Assembly (NCBI GenBank): GCA_944990035.1
Contig: CALYLX010000145.1
Coordinates: 806,001-870,000 of the forward strand
Source of the DNA: Clitopilus passeckerianus
Taxonomy: Eukaryota > Basidiomycota > Agaricomycetes > Agaricales > Entolomataceae
DNA length: 64,000 nucleotides
Direction: 5' to 3'
Shown here: in pieces, positions 21,033-33,151 of the stretch
Numbering within the stretch: the first letter of the stretch is position 1
Layout: each line of letters begins with the position of its first letter
Position numbers and translations under genes: made by a program
The notes under the pieces: generated by a model
What the model saw: the letters and a program-made list of their open reading frames with translations, nothing else
Told to the model about the DNA's origin: nothing
Database searches by the model: none

Positions 21033-23530
21033 TCATAAGAGCTTGGACTGCTTCAGGTGTTGGCGGATCACCATATCTCGTACTGCATGCAAAATGTACG
21101 TTAGTTGAGGGGAGTGTCTAACTAGGAGAGGATACATACCACTAGCTATTATACCAGCCGTCGTCGCTGTATCCTGGTGGGCGTCGTATCAGAATGAGCC
21201 ACACGAGGGCATGAATGATGTTACTTACGGTCACGGATGTACAAAAGGCATAAAACTTTCTCGGTTGAGGAGAGTATTCTCTATGAATGGCGCTAAACTT
21301 CCCTCGCAAGTCTAGTCAAGGGATCATATCTCAGCATGTACGGTTCCGCACAAAAAAAACGAACGACTAACATTTACTAACACTATCCATATCGTTTCCT
21401 CGATCACCATAGCTCTTGACATATCGGGAAAGCCTGTATCCCAAGGGTCAGCCACCAGAACAGAAATGGGCATAAAAGAGGGGAGTAGACATACCGTATT
21501 CCAGACTGCAACTTCGCGTCCAGGATGTCGCATTTATTCAAGAACAGCACCAGGTCGACGTTAGCCAACAGCTTGTTCGAGCAGACAGCTTTCCAGAGAA
21601 GCACCGAGTCCTCCTATTCGCGAAATTCGCAGTGAGTACGGAGTCGAGCAGGCACCTAAGAAGGGACGAACCAGTCGGTTTACGGACCGATCCTCGGAGA
21701 GGACCTGATCAAACCCAGATATTGGGGCTAGGAAGATAATTGCATCGACTAGTGCACATATAGTCAATTCCGGAGGCTCAAGGAGATGGTAGTGGAGATG
21801 CTTTACCATCATCAAAGAAGGGCACCCAAGTCGCTGTTAATTAAAGCAAGCAACTTATTCAGAACGGTTTCCATGAATATTAGGATGAAGAACCCACGTC
21901 GCTGGAGGGAGAAACGAAAGGTGAACAATCATGAAATAACGCATAAAGTGGGTGAGGACATACTTGACTGCGGCTACCGCCAACATCGATGATCCTCCAT
22001 TCAGTCCCGCTGTCCCTTCCGGCGGCAACTTCCATTTCGAACCTGTATTCTGAGACGCCTACGGTCTTCAGTCGTGCCTTCAAGACATCATCTAGAGCGG
22101 GATCAGCATTGGTAAAGGAGCGGTAGGAATGTGTTTACCATCTGTGGGCAGGTATCTTGGGTTTGTGACGCGTTCCAGCTCGTTGAGGTAGCTATATGCG
22201 GATGAGCACCTTGGTATTTGCAGAAGGGAGAGAAAAGGGCATACAATCCAGGGTGTTCCTCCAACCTGACCTTCTTCCGGTATAGAATCTCTCGTACCAC
22301 AGGATCGTTCCAGAGTGTCATCATATCCTTTCTACACTGCCAAAGAACCTCCTGTGGTTCATCCTGGGTTTCCAGGCCCGTGTTTCCAGCGCTCGTCGGT
22401 CGTGAATTCTCGTTCCGCCGTGAATCATTATCACCACTGAAGAAAGTTGGGCCAACCACCCGCGCCCTCGACAATCCGCCTTTCCAAGCAGCTCCCGGTC
22501 GAATGAATACCTCCTGGTTCCGGTATGAGCTTCCAACCGAGTGAAGATTTGCGTAGCCGGGCGGGTATGACATGCCCATTGAAGCCGAAGTAGACGGCCC
22601 AGCAAGATGTGTCGCTTCCTCCTCATTAGGTGGCACGAGTTTGGCTATCAGCAAGGCCTCGATGTGTCGGAGGGGCTCGAGACGGGATTTGAGCGCCTCA
22701 AAGGGGTGATTGACTAGAGTTGAGGCGGTTGTGGTTGTAGTGAATGCGGATGAATGATTGGGGTGCGTATGGACGTGGTTGGCGGGGATGATTTGAATGT
22801 CTTCCGAGTCGGACTCTGCGTCTGACTCGCCTCCAGAGTCAACGCGTGCTCCTGCACCATTACCGTTAGATTCGCGAGGATGGAACATCTCGTCGGCCTC
22901 TCTGAGGGTGCCAGGGAAGTTGAAGTCGTGAGAGTAAGAATGCCCATTGTTGGCGAGGTGGTTGGGAAAATGGGCTGGTAGAGGTGGCGGGGGTGAGTTA
23001 TTTCGTGGTCGCGATAGACTACGAGCCCGAGAGCGTGGTGATGAGTAGGGGGATTGTCGGGGGGATTTTGAGGATGACGATGAGATCGTCTCAAGAATGA
23101 TCCGTATTGAACGAACAATGTTCAGCTGGATCACCGCTCGCCAGAGTATACGTTCCTCTCTGAACGCCGTAGGAGTGTACAGTCGTTGAAATTCTAGGTA
23201 GCCCGTTAGCTTTTTTGAGGTAACTAAGCAGGTAACGCGCAACTCACGTCTAAGTGTGGTGGATTTTCCTGAAATTCGGGTCAGCAAACATGATGCACGC
23301 TGGCAGTTGTTCAACGCACCCGACTCGCTCTGCCCGAGCAACAAGAGTCTCACAATCCTCTTCTTCTTCCTAGCTTGCTTTTCGGCCTTGATACTTGCAT
23401 CTATGGCCTGACTTATTCGACTTGCTTCCTCCTCCTTCGCCACCCTAATTGCACGTTCCTCGGGTGTCTCGTTCGGTGGTGGCCTTAGCCAAGCGTCGAG
23501 AGGGTCGTCCGAAGGTCCTGAGGCAGTCAT
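21033..23530 (-). CDS. Divergent G-protein alpha subunit
   Basis: Exons on the minus strand: 23530-23320, 23268-23248, 23193-22245, 22191-22139, 22091-21964, 21901-21898, 21833-21807, 21748-21672, 21613-21495, 21433-21378, 21311-21229, 21173-21140, 21082-21033. They give 603 aa, far above the usual 350 or so. P-loop GQSESGKST is at 66-74, switch I reads ARLKTVG, switch II is DVGGSRSQ at 447-454, the base motif is NKCD at about 516-519, and SVTDT replaces TCATDT. There is no N-terminal MGxxxS acylation signal. A Ser/Asn-rich insert of some 150 residues sits in the helical domain. The catalytic Gln of switch II (DVGGQ) is Ser here, so GTP hydrolysis should be altered. A 4-bp exon is needed to keep frame between SRSQ and TWVPFFDD; that junction is the least certain part. 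Confidence 0.85.
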
Positions 23531-25683
23531 TGAATGAAATACGCCAGCGCAGGTATATTCTGAAGGTTAAAGAGAAAAAAAGGGCGAGGGCGGGACAGGC
23601 ACACACACGAGGACCAGTTTCTATATCGTTATCGCATCAGGTAAATCCCACCACACTAAGGCACCGAGGAACCATCAGGGCAGAACAGTTCGCCTCCCCG
23701 TTGCATCCAAACTCTAAGCCTCACACCCGCCGGCCGGTTTGCTTCAAAAAGTACCACGGTGGTTCACTCTGGTGTTTGTGATCCGGTTTTTGAAAGAGCA
23801 TCGCATAGAGGACACCGCAAACCGCAGCTGAACTGCTCAGTTGGTTGGATAAACTCATGTGAACCACATGCTCTCTTACAGTGCTAGCTCCCACAACTGT
23901 CTAACCTGGATCACTCAAGCCAACACTCACATGAATCACCGGGCCTAATACCTGCAGGTTTTCCGCCTTGATGTGAGTAGAATGAGCTCCAAATCATGCA
24001 TGCGGATAGGCTCCTTTTGGGCATCAGAGCACCGCTAAGTTCTAGAGTTCTGAAGGGAAAGGGTGTCGCCGCAGCGAAGTGCATTCAGTCGGCTTTTTTG
24101 GTTCCTTAGCCAAGTCCTAAGAGGCTCTAAGCTTGACTTTCCCTGCCGAGAGTTCGGGATACATCCGCTCCCGAACGTACCGGTCTTGACAACTTTGCAC
24201 GCACGCCTGATGACTACCTTTCCCGACTCTTGGACTATTCCTAGGTCCTTTTCGGGGGTCCCAGATCAGAGTTCAAGGTGTAGTAACGAACTCAGAAATG
24301 TGGTAATATGGCTCAACAGACACATCCCACTGTGACTCAGTGGGCGATGCTCGTCAGGCTTTCTGACAATGTTATCAACCCCGGCTTTTTGCAGCTCCAA
24401 TCTCCAAGAGCACGCTTTGCAAATCTTCGTTGGTTCCTGACACAATGAGCTCAGTACCCACTCAGGGGAGATCACTTATGATGCCACGGAAGAAGTGACG
24501 CCAATTGAGCCCACACAGGCAACAATTTCTGCCTCGAGGTTCGCATTTTACGGTCTTCCTTATAGAAACAGGTAACGGCTGCCCTCACGCCAATTCAAGC
24601 ACCGTCGCTTATTCCTAACTGCTTCCTAATTGCTGCCTCCGCGCATGCCCCATGCAGAGGTTCGGCCGGGACGCGTACCTGAAGCCACAGATGCACACTT
24701 CCTGCTGGTGTGAAGTCATACAGCAAACAGTCCAGCTTCTCGAAGATTGTCTATCGTATTTGGCTCTTTTGCCAAGATCCTCGGTCCGCCAGAACCATTT
24801 ATCAGACCTTGCACCTGGCTCGCTGTCACTCAGCTTCTTCTTTCCCGCCGGCGATCTCACCTGGTAATCACCAGATCGCGGGCACCCTCCCCAGTGTGAG
24901 CAAGTCTTACTACACCACCCGACTTTCCAGCCCGGAATGCTTACCGGAACTGACGCATCCAGATCGACTGGAACGATCAGGACTACTTCTGATTCCGAAT
25001 GCACGCAAGCATGCCTTCTTGCCTATCAGCTATGTATAGGACCCGTGGAGCAGTCTCAATGCTGCACTCTGAACTTATATAGGGTGTGGGATACAACGTG
25101 TTCACTTGATAATTAATTTTGGTTGTGCCGCCTGTTCCGGTTGGTTCAAGCGTCAAGGAATTGAACGCCAGTGCGAAATTGATATTGATTCGAGCCTGGG
25201 GTGAGCAACCGTCAGCGACGACTCGGGTGGACCTGATTCACGGCAGTATCCATACGCACCCCCGCTGATTGAGGTAGCATCTGGTCATCCAATCTATAGG
25301 CAGGGACAGGCTGTGCGCTTCAGCTTTCTGGTAGAACGTTCTATCTTCGCCCTGGCGTTAAGGAACGATTTGACGCTTGCACAGGGTTTATGTTCGAAAT
25401 CAGAGTAGGCGTGTGCGTCGGGCAAGTCGAAGTGGGCGAACGTGTCAGGAGAGGTCAGGAGGCTGGGCTTGACCAATGACTATCGCTGTTGCTAGGCCAA
25501 TCACCCCAAATGCTGTAACTCAGGAAAAATCGTGGAGAAATAGTTTCATTTCCGTAGTGTAATTAATAGAAGTCCATTCAAATCATCAATGAGCAAGGTA
25601 TGTCAAAAGCCAATATCACGAAGTGTAGGCAACCCCAACCGTAAGAAAATACACAGGTCAAAATCGAAAACCCAAATCACGAA
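23531..25683. other. 2.15-kb intergenic stretch, no gene supported
   Basis: Only short frames without recognisable motifs. It should hold the promoter of the G-alpha gene (from 23531) and the 3' region of the transporter gene. A TATATA element occurs at about 25075. An old, decayed mobile element is possible, but I found no terminal repeats or transposase/RT motifs. Confidence 0.35.
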
Positions 25684-27337
25684 TCATGAGAACCGCACGT
25701 CCGTAGCGGATGGCGGCCGGCTCGGATTGGGGGTATGACTTTGACTATGAGACCCGCTCAGTCTAGGTTTTGAATGGTTTGGGAGATGTTCCCCTAGGTT
25801 CTTGCCTCCATTTAGCCTCGTCCTTTCATCTGCATCATGTTCGTCATCCTCGAATTCATCCTCTTCTCTGAGGTTCCTCAGCCCTACAGCGTCTCCATTC
25901 CCTCCCTCATGCTCGTCGAAGGCGTTAAACAGTGTCGAGTTATTGCGCGAGCCGGTGCGGTAGTGTGATCCTCGCCTGGCATGTCTAGGTGAAGGAGCCG
26001 GCCCTATTCTGGTATCATTCCAGCCATCTAATGACGGGCGGCCTTGAAGGCTTAGGCGCGGGTTCATCAAGCCACCCTCCAAAGTCGAATGGCCATTGCC
26101 CTCATGGAGGGGTGATTCAGCCTTTCTTGAAAGGTTGAGGAGGTGGACTCCGAGGAAGGTGACAATGAAGCCGGAGAGAAGGGAAACTGTGTTGCCACCA
26201 TCTGTTGTATTGAGTCCTTGGAAAAAGATGAGGGATGCGACGATCGTGCAAGTCGAGAACCCGACATAATACATGGGGTTGACGCTGATGAAAAGTTCAG
26301 CCTGGTGGTACGACCCAAGGCGAAGGGGAAACTTACACATTTGTGGAAAACGTGTCCAAGGCCTTATTGAAGTAATTCATCTGGATGACGATACAGAATC
26401 CGACGCTGAAAGCCAGGATATATGTATCCGGATGGGTGAATTGGTTGTTTCCGCCCAGTGTAAGCTTGACGGAGATGCCGAATCCTTTGATAGCCATTAC
26501 GGAGACAGAGCCAACCAACGAGCACACAGAAAGGTACGGAATTGGATTGGCCCGTCCATATTTAGGGATGACGCCGTAGATCATAATGAGCGTAAACACG
26601 GTCACGGTGAAGCAGTATAACAGGAAGCCTGGAGAGAACTTAATGGCTGTCGATCATGGTGGATGAGGAATACATACCAGGTCGCAAGGCATAGTCGAGA
26701 TATTGGTCTATCGTATCGACAGGTTTGTCCTCAGGAGCATGCAGAACGATGATTATTGATCCTAACAAGCAGAGTGTGCAACCAAGACGGCCCAAATGAC
26801 CTAGGTGTTCATTCAATAGGAATGATGCGAGAATAGCACTAGAAGGATTTGTGGTCAGAAAGCTTGAAGAATATGACATACTTCACGTACCCAATCAAAA
26901 CGCTCAAAGCGCCGAGGGGTGTAACCAAGATTGGAGGGGCAAAGGTGTACGCAGCAAAGTTAGCGACTGGGATGGGGGTGTAAGTATTTGTTGTTCTGAT
27001 CATATAGGCAAGGTACCTTCGCCAATAACCACTGCAGAAAATATAGTTAGCAAGAACGGCATGGATCTTACGTAGAAATACATACTGGTTACCATTCCTC
27101 CCCACCAGATAGGATTCCGGAGATACGCAAGGTTGTCCGAAGCGGACGGTGCACCATACGCTGCATTTCGTAGAGCGGCATCATTCAATCCCTGTCATAT
27201 CCGGGCGGTAAGTACTGGAAAAAAAGTGTAGCCAAGGTTTAAATTGCAATTACCTTTTTAGTGATAATAAAGCTCGTTCCAATGAGGAAAGAGCTTGATA
27301 TTGCGAGAGCCAGCCCAATATATTTGTCTTCAACCAT
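25684..27337 (-). CDS. NIPA-type (DUF803) magnesium transporter
   Basis: Seven exons (27337-27254, 27191-27086, 27031-27017, 26966-26891, 26838-26678, 26628-26337, 26284-25684) close to 444 aa. About nine hydrophobic helices fill residues 5-300. Family landmarks are visible: SSSFLIGTSFIITKKGL near the start, WWGGM, VANFAAYTFAPPILVTPLGA, the SVLIGAILASFLLNEHLG helix, and NPMYYVGFSTCTIVASLIFF. The cytosolic tail (about 300-444) is Ser/Asn/Asp-rich and probably disordered. NIPA proteins carry Mg2+ across plasma or endosomal membranes. Exon 3 is only 15 bp but is required for frame and encodes part of VIGEVANF. Confidence 0.9.
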
Positions 27338-27881
27338 GGCGAACTTGAGTCCGCAGCTCAGAATCAAGGGAACGGACGCCGGCAGGCGGGTAAAAGGACC
27401 AGAACAAGGAGAAGAATGAGGGGCACGTTAGTCACTGCTCGACGGTCGACCTGCGATCATCTTCGTGGCAATATTTCCGCACGTGCCTCTATTTGGTCTT
27501 TCCGAGTTCCGATGCATGCGGCCCGATCCCCCATGCTCCCAACCATTGACACAAGGAAAAGTCAAGAAGATTTTGCCTCGTTCACGACGTGCTATTTACA
27601 CAATGAACAACAAGAATTCCGGGGTAAAGCTATGATCAAACTCTCCTATGAGAGCCAGGGTGTATACAGTAAGTGTCCAATGATCTATTTAGGAGAAGGG
27701 GTTGCCACGTTGGTATTATGTGGTATGAGTATGTGGGTGGGATGGGGGATTGCTGGATATACAAGTGAGGGGTTCAGGGGATGCAGAGTGGGGTTATACA
27801 CCTAGGGATGCGCCAGAGCGATATGCAGCAAGACAGAAAGCGAAATAACTATACGACCAAGAAATTATACGATGTCACAAT
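27338..27881. other. Intergenic, 544 bp
   Basis: Upstream region of the transporter and 3' region of the Hsp20-like gene. A plus-strand frame at 27416-27805 is open for 129 codons but has no recognisable motif or likely promoter; I do not call it. Confidence 0.4.
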
Positions 27882-29079
27882 TCATAAAATAGGTATCTCT
27901 TCAGGATTTTCTTCGACTGGTGGGCCTTGAGGAACTTTGATGGTAAGTATACCGTCTTCCATGCTAGCTTGTATGTCTTCACGCTGTCGGAAGGAAATTA
28001 ACACACAATTTCTCAGGTAGCGCCATGAAGATCGAGGCGCACTTTGGTTTCATTGGGCACTGCGAACACCCTGTTAAAGGGCCCAAACGTCGTGCGCTCC
28101 CTTACAATCATTCCTTGCTCAGACTCAACATCTGGTCGCATGGAAGGCAACCTCGAACTCAGATGACCAGAAACCTTGATCTGCTTAAGACGGTTGAACC
28201 GACACGTTGAGAGCGTCACTCTCGTCTCGGATTTTTTCACGCCAGGAAGTGCAAGCATCAAAGTGAGAATCTGGGTCTCTGCATCGTAATGAGTGTCCGT
28301 TCGCGGGAGCCAGGGCTTTTCCCGAGGCGAAGGACGGACATTCGAAGGTACGTTCGTGCGTGAAGCCGTGGCAATGTCGGGGCTGACATTTCGGGGTGTT
28401 CTTTCAGGGAGGAAAAAAATCATCAGCACAATTGCTGGGGGAAGACTCGTAGGACGCACCCAGCAGCTGATCCATAACTCGCCATCCGACTCGTGCTCGC
28501 AGGAGATGGCACGACTGGGGACATCGGATTGCTCCTCGGAGGCTCTCCGTATCTCGCTGTCGGTGCAAAATGTACTTGCGAAGTGGCACTTTGAGGTCTC
28601 CGAGCTTGTTCATATGGGCCTGTAGCCCGGTGGAGGTGTCGTTGCTGAGTCCGATGAGGTCCGAGGCCGCTAGAACTGGAAGCATACGGAGAAGACCCAG
28701 CAGGAAGACCAGCCTCAGAATGGGACAATTCACTCGTTCTCAAGCTCTGGCGTCCAGCGCCAGGAGCTGGATGCAATGTTATGGGAGCATGATCATACCC
28801 GCCCTGCCGCGATTGCGAAGGCACAACGCGCTGGGGCTCCTCAAATTGCTCGAGCTGAACAGTCTGGTATGCTGCCGCGGGAGCTGGAGGGACTGGAATC
28901 GTTGGTGAAAATTGCTGCTCAAATTGCTGATGTTGCTGATGTGCGGTGGACGGTTGGTCTTGCTGTTGCTGCTGTGTCGGTAATTGCTGTTGCTGGCTTT
29001 GCTGGTTATCCATGGTAGGCCACGCAGAAACGTCGATCGGAGTAGTTGGATTTGAAGTCGAACCGTAAGGGTGCGACAT
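27882..29079 (-). CDS. Hsp20/alpha-crystallin-like chaperone with Gln-rich N-terminus
   Basis: Three exons (29079-28460, 28400-28043, 27983-27882) close to 359 aa. The start is the ATG of MSHPYGS. Residues about 25-60 are very Gln-rich (QQSQQQQLPTQQQQQDQ), followed by a Ser/Pro/Arg-rich linker to about 215. The C-terminal part is an alpha-crystallin domain: ALPGVKKSETRVTL, then RTTFGPFNRVFAVP and EDIQASMEDGILTIKVP, the typical GxLxxxxP ending; the last residues are EEIPIL, an IxI-type tail. Small heat-shock proteins hold unfolding clients. The N-terminus is unusually long for the family. Confidence 0.85.
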
Positions 29080-29517
29080 GGTAGTAGTAGTCAAAATACA
29101 TCATCTCCACACCTCCCAGTTTATATAGGGCGGGCGCGAGTCACAGCGCGTCCGAATTCGGTGAACAATGCCTGACACGAGGCGCGAGGACCCCTGAAAT
29201 CCCGCCGCGGTACCCGGGGTCCTGGCACAGCCTCCGGCGGGATTCACATGGTCCCGCCTCGTGCCCCGCCGTTTATTCGGCTGCAATGTTCGAGGTATAA
29301 ATTCAATTAATAGTACAAATAAAAACATATGAGATGTACCGCACACTATATCGCTATAATCAAGCCTTTATCACAATTTGAAGAGGTAGGATGATCAGAT
29401 ATAGTGCAAAATGACTGGAAAGTCGTATGGAGTCAAAGAATGAGTCGGTATCAAATGCAGTCATAAGAATCCACTTTCCCGACGCCGCATCAACGAAGTA
29501 AATGTGTATCAGAACCA
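29080..29517. promoter_or_regulatory. Upstream region of the Hsp20-like gene
   Basis: TATATAA on the minus strand at 29120-29126, 41 bp upstream of the ATG. Two CCCCT/AGGGG-type stress motifs can be read in the GC-rich block (for example gacccctgaaa near 29190). No clean heat-shock element of three alternating GAA units was found. Confidence 0.35.
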
Positions 29518-30874
29518 TCACGGCGTCTTCTTGACGCTGATGGGGACCGCCCGAACATTGCCGCCCCCGCCCCTGTTAGCCGCCTGACTGTCCCCGCCGC
29601 CCTCGTAGGCCTCCGCAATGTCAGGTGTCTCTGTCGTTGGAGGGAGGGCTGTGCTACCACCTCGGCTCCTTGAGATTAAGGAACCTGTCTCAGCGACGCG
29701 TGCGCCTCTGTCAACGCTGCTCCTCCGGCTCATCTCTCCACCCACCCGCCATTCAGCGCTTCTTCGAGAGACAACTGAATTCCTGCGACTGGAGGGGTCA
29801 ATAGGAGACACTTCGGATGCGGGGTGCGGGATCCCATATGTGACGATAGGCGAGCCAAAGGAGGATGATAGTGACGGCGGAGGAACTGAAGGGTATGTGA
29901 GAGTCCGTGGGCCGCTGTAGGTCCCATTCGGGAGGGTGAACGACGAAGGCGGGCTGGTGATGTTTGTGTTCAGACTGACAAGGCTGTTTGCATTCGGAGA
30001 GAAAGGGAATGGAGATTCAGAGGATGACGGGGAATGCGATATTGGGGTGCTATTGCTACCGTTATCTGCCTGACTTGGCCGGTGAATTGCAGATGCAGTA
30101 CGTGGTATTGGCACCGAATGTGTTGGTCGCAGAGGTACCTGCGTTGATGTGTACATGTGTGACACACCCGGAGAAGATGCATTGGAGTACGAATATGAAG
30201 AGGAGAAGGATGAAGAAGCTCTTCGGTGTGTGGGTTGAGAGAATGGCTCGGGTGCAGGAAGACCGATAAGATTGTCCACAGGTAGACCAAGCTAGAAGCA
30301 GACTATGTCACCAAGCCCATGACTTAAACAGTTGAATACTCACTCGTCTCCTCAGGTCAATCAGTTCCTCCCTGTATAAATCGTTGGTACGAGATATTCG
30401 GATATAATCTCGTTCTGTGTCCACCAGCTTCGCTCGGAGATATTCGTTCTCCCGTTGTAACGCCTCCAGCAGTGCGTCTGTGCTGGGATCTGAAGGGCTC
30501 GTCCCAGTCATCAGAGCTCTGAAACCTATTCCATTCTCTGGTGATGTCCCGGGGCTGGGCAGCGAGCTGCCATTTTGGTGACTTTGAGCGAGTCGGAGGG
30601 CTGAGAGTTCTCTGGCCATGCGATTGACGTGGGATTCAGACTCGGCTTCCAGGACATTTTCTAGGTCTATCTTTTCCTCTCGAAGCTATACAAACCAAGT
30701 TCTTGAAATTGAAGATGTTGATGTACCGGAAATTGTGCTCACCTTTTCAAGTTTTCGAGATAGGATATTGATGATTCGTTCCTCTTCCGCCTCATATGCG
30801 TTAATCAAACTCTCCTTGCTGCTATTCCCGTTGGCGGAATCTGACAATCGACGAATCGGCGGGGAATAAGACAT
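29518..30874 (-). CDS. CCDC6/DUF2046-like coiled-coil protein
   Basis: Three exons (30874-30743, 30685-30344, 30291-29518) close to 415 aa. Residues about 27-85 form the conserved coiled coil (EAEEERIINILSRKLEKL, then REEKIDLENVLEAESESHVN and RMARELSALR), which closely follows the EEE-L-SRKL-x4-KxxLE-LE-E pattern of CCDC6. A second coiled coil follows at about 110-155 (LQRENEYLRAKLVDTERDY). The rest is Ser/Pro-rich and disordered. The family binds protein partners and has no catalytic motif. Confidence 0.8.
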
Positions 30875-31240
30875 AGTGAAGACAGACTGGTTGCAACGAG
30901 AAACTCGACCTGAACGTTTAGGGACAGCTAAGCAGGAGGCAACGACGCAAGACTTTTTACGTGGGATCTGTTCCACCCGAAATGATTTAGCAGCGAGGCA
31001 TGCTGCTCCCTTCCAATTACGCATGATCTGACAACCGGATAAACCCAGGCACCGTCTCTCGGACTACGCATTGAAATAGAATTGTTACAGAATAATACAA
31101 TCGGTATGATAGGCATCCTGGACATGCGTGCAAAAGCTTGCAAACCACAAGAGTCCGGCATCTAATCTAACAAGGCTCGTTCTATGGAGATGGTTTCTAA
31201 AAATAGAAGGACGTCCGAAGACCTCAGTTGGAACTTCCGT
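30875..31240. other. Intergenic, 366 bp
   Basis: Upstream of the coiled-coil gene and downstream of the F-box-like gene. Nothing further seen. Confidence 0.5.
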
Positions 31241-32454
31241 CTAATCGCAGACAACACGAATACGTCCAGCTTTGTGCAGAGATGCGAATGGCACAGCTGT
31301 CAGAAACTGTTCGGCAGGTACCCGTTGGCACTTCGGGAGCCCTCGAAGTACAAGAACAAACTCCTTAATATCGCGCTCTGCAAGGAAATCGTGAATACCC
31401 CGCCATTTGTAGGCTTCAAAGGCTGTATGTTCAAGGATGCCAAGGAACGTTATGGCAAATTGGATGGGGAGAAGGACAATCTCGAGGGTAACTCTTGCAA
31501 AATACGGTGAGTCGATCTGTTCTGCTATAGTTCTGATGTTCCTTTCCGCTAGAATCAGATCTGAAGTATAGCCCAGACGAAGGCCGACTTGAAGGCGCAT
31601 GGATTTCAGGTTAGGGAATAACGTGTAGTCAACGTATGCTGGGTTTGATTGATCTGTAAGAGGAGATGAGCTTGAAGGTTCCCTTGTCAAAATAAACATG
31701 ACTCACCTGTCGGCCACTTGACGGAGATTGCTTCAACGGAATCCCCAAGATGCTGTGCATACTCGGCCACAAGAGCTGACGCCGATGGCCCTGCACCCAG
31801 GTTGATATGGAAGACGTCCACGGAGGGGACGAAGTTTTGCGCTTGGATCCAGTGCAACACTTCGGTTGACGATGAACCCCCGTCTAGAAGAGGCATACGG
31901 AATTTGGATAAAACTCCTTGGAAGTCCTCTGCGCTTGCTTCCTCAAACTTTAGACCTGATACGGACAGCGCTTGCAGGTTTGGGAGCGAGGAGATATATC
32001 TGAGAATAGGCTCCAGGACGTATGTCGTTGTATTGAGAAGCTCGACCTTCTCTGTCTTGTTGGTGTTGTATAGTGCGTGCATGAAAGGGGGTGAAATCTC
32101 CGAGAGGTCGACATCCTCAAAGCGGATGGACCTGACACCTCCAAACCTTCCCACTATCCGAGCAAAGTCGTCAGGGATGTAGAAACCATGTTCATCCTCC
32201 TCTCTCCTCCTGCATCTGCGCTTTTCGACTGCAATGCTCTGGATCGCAGGGGGGATGGTACTCCATGGTACGTCAAGGAGCTCCAGGAACGAGTTTATCT
32301 CAGCTGGTGCCAATGCCAGCTCGGAGAACAGGTGATGTCGCGCCGCCGGCGTAAGATGAGGTGATGCCAAGCTACATGCAAAGAGGGATTTGGGGTCATC
32401 GTGAAGGAAGTCAACGATGTGGTCAAGAGCTTCGGGAGGTAGACTGTTCTGCAT
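31241..32454 (-). CDS. F-box-like protein
   Basis: Two exons (32454-31707, 31653-31241) close to 386 aa. The N-terminus LPPEALDHIVDFLHDDPKSL followed by FACSLASPHL is a clear F-box-like motif, which would bind Skp1 in an SCF ubiquitin ligase. The remainder has leucine-rich stretches (ILRYISSLPNLQALSVSGL) of the kind found in basidiomycete F-box/LRR proteins, a large and fast-evolving group. The substrate is unknown. Confidence 0.8.
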
Positions 32455-33151
32455 CGCGGCAAGTACTGCTTCTGTGGACGGGGGGAAGGGAAGCTAGAGC
32501 GTTTGGAATGCTCATATCGGCCTGTCGCACGCCGCAGATAAATGGTACCAACCCAAGGGTTTGTTTACGTTACTCTAGGAGAAGAAGTTCATTTCGCGAT
32601 ACCGAACCTGTCCTCGAGGCTACTTCCCATGCCGGACGCTGCACCCCAGTCCAACAAGTTGATTGACCGCTTCATAGCACGAGTACAAGGATCCTGAGCG
32701 GCCTGTCCGAGTCCTTTTGAGAGGTCCTACCTTTCGATTGTTTCCCAGAAACAAGGACTCTCGTGCTGCGGACCATATGGTCTTCAAATGAAAGTACCGG
32801 TTCAAACGAGTAAGAAAGAGCCTCCAACCAGTTAGCCCCATGCTTATCGGCCAAAACGGTTAACGGACATGGCCGTAGTCTAAAAGTGAGCAGCATGAGG
32901 TTGATGATCCTGAATAATTCATTACCCCATCAAGTAACACACCTTCACCTCTCAAAGATTGCGCCAACGCAATTGGCTCTCACACAAAATCGTGTTTGAT
33001 GACCAGCAGATGGAACTACATTCAAAGCCTCGAAGCGAGGATAACAATAGGTAAACGAGGGGTACGGAAGTCTTGTCGAATTAAAATAGGCCTGGGTATT
33101 TACAAAAGAAAACGCCGGAGTACAGTAATGATACGTGAGCCGACTCGAAGC
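32455..33151. other. Intergenic, 697 bp
   Basis: Upstream of the F-box-like gene and 3' of the ChAPs gene. Short minus-strand frames at 32620-32896 have no recognisable content. Confidence 0.45.
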
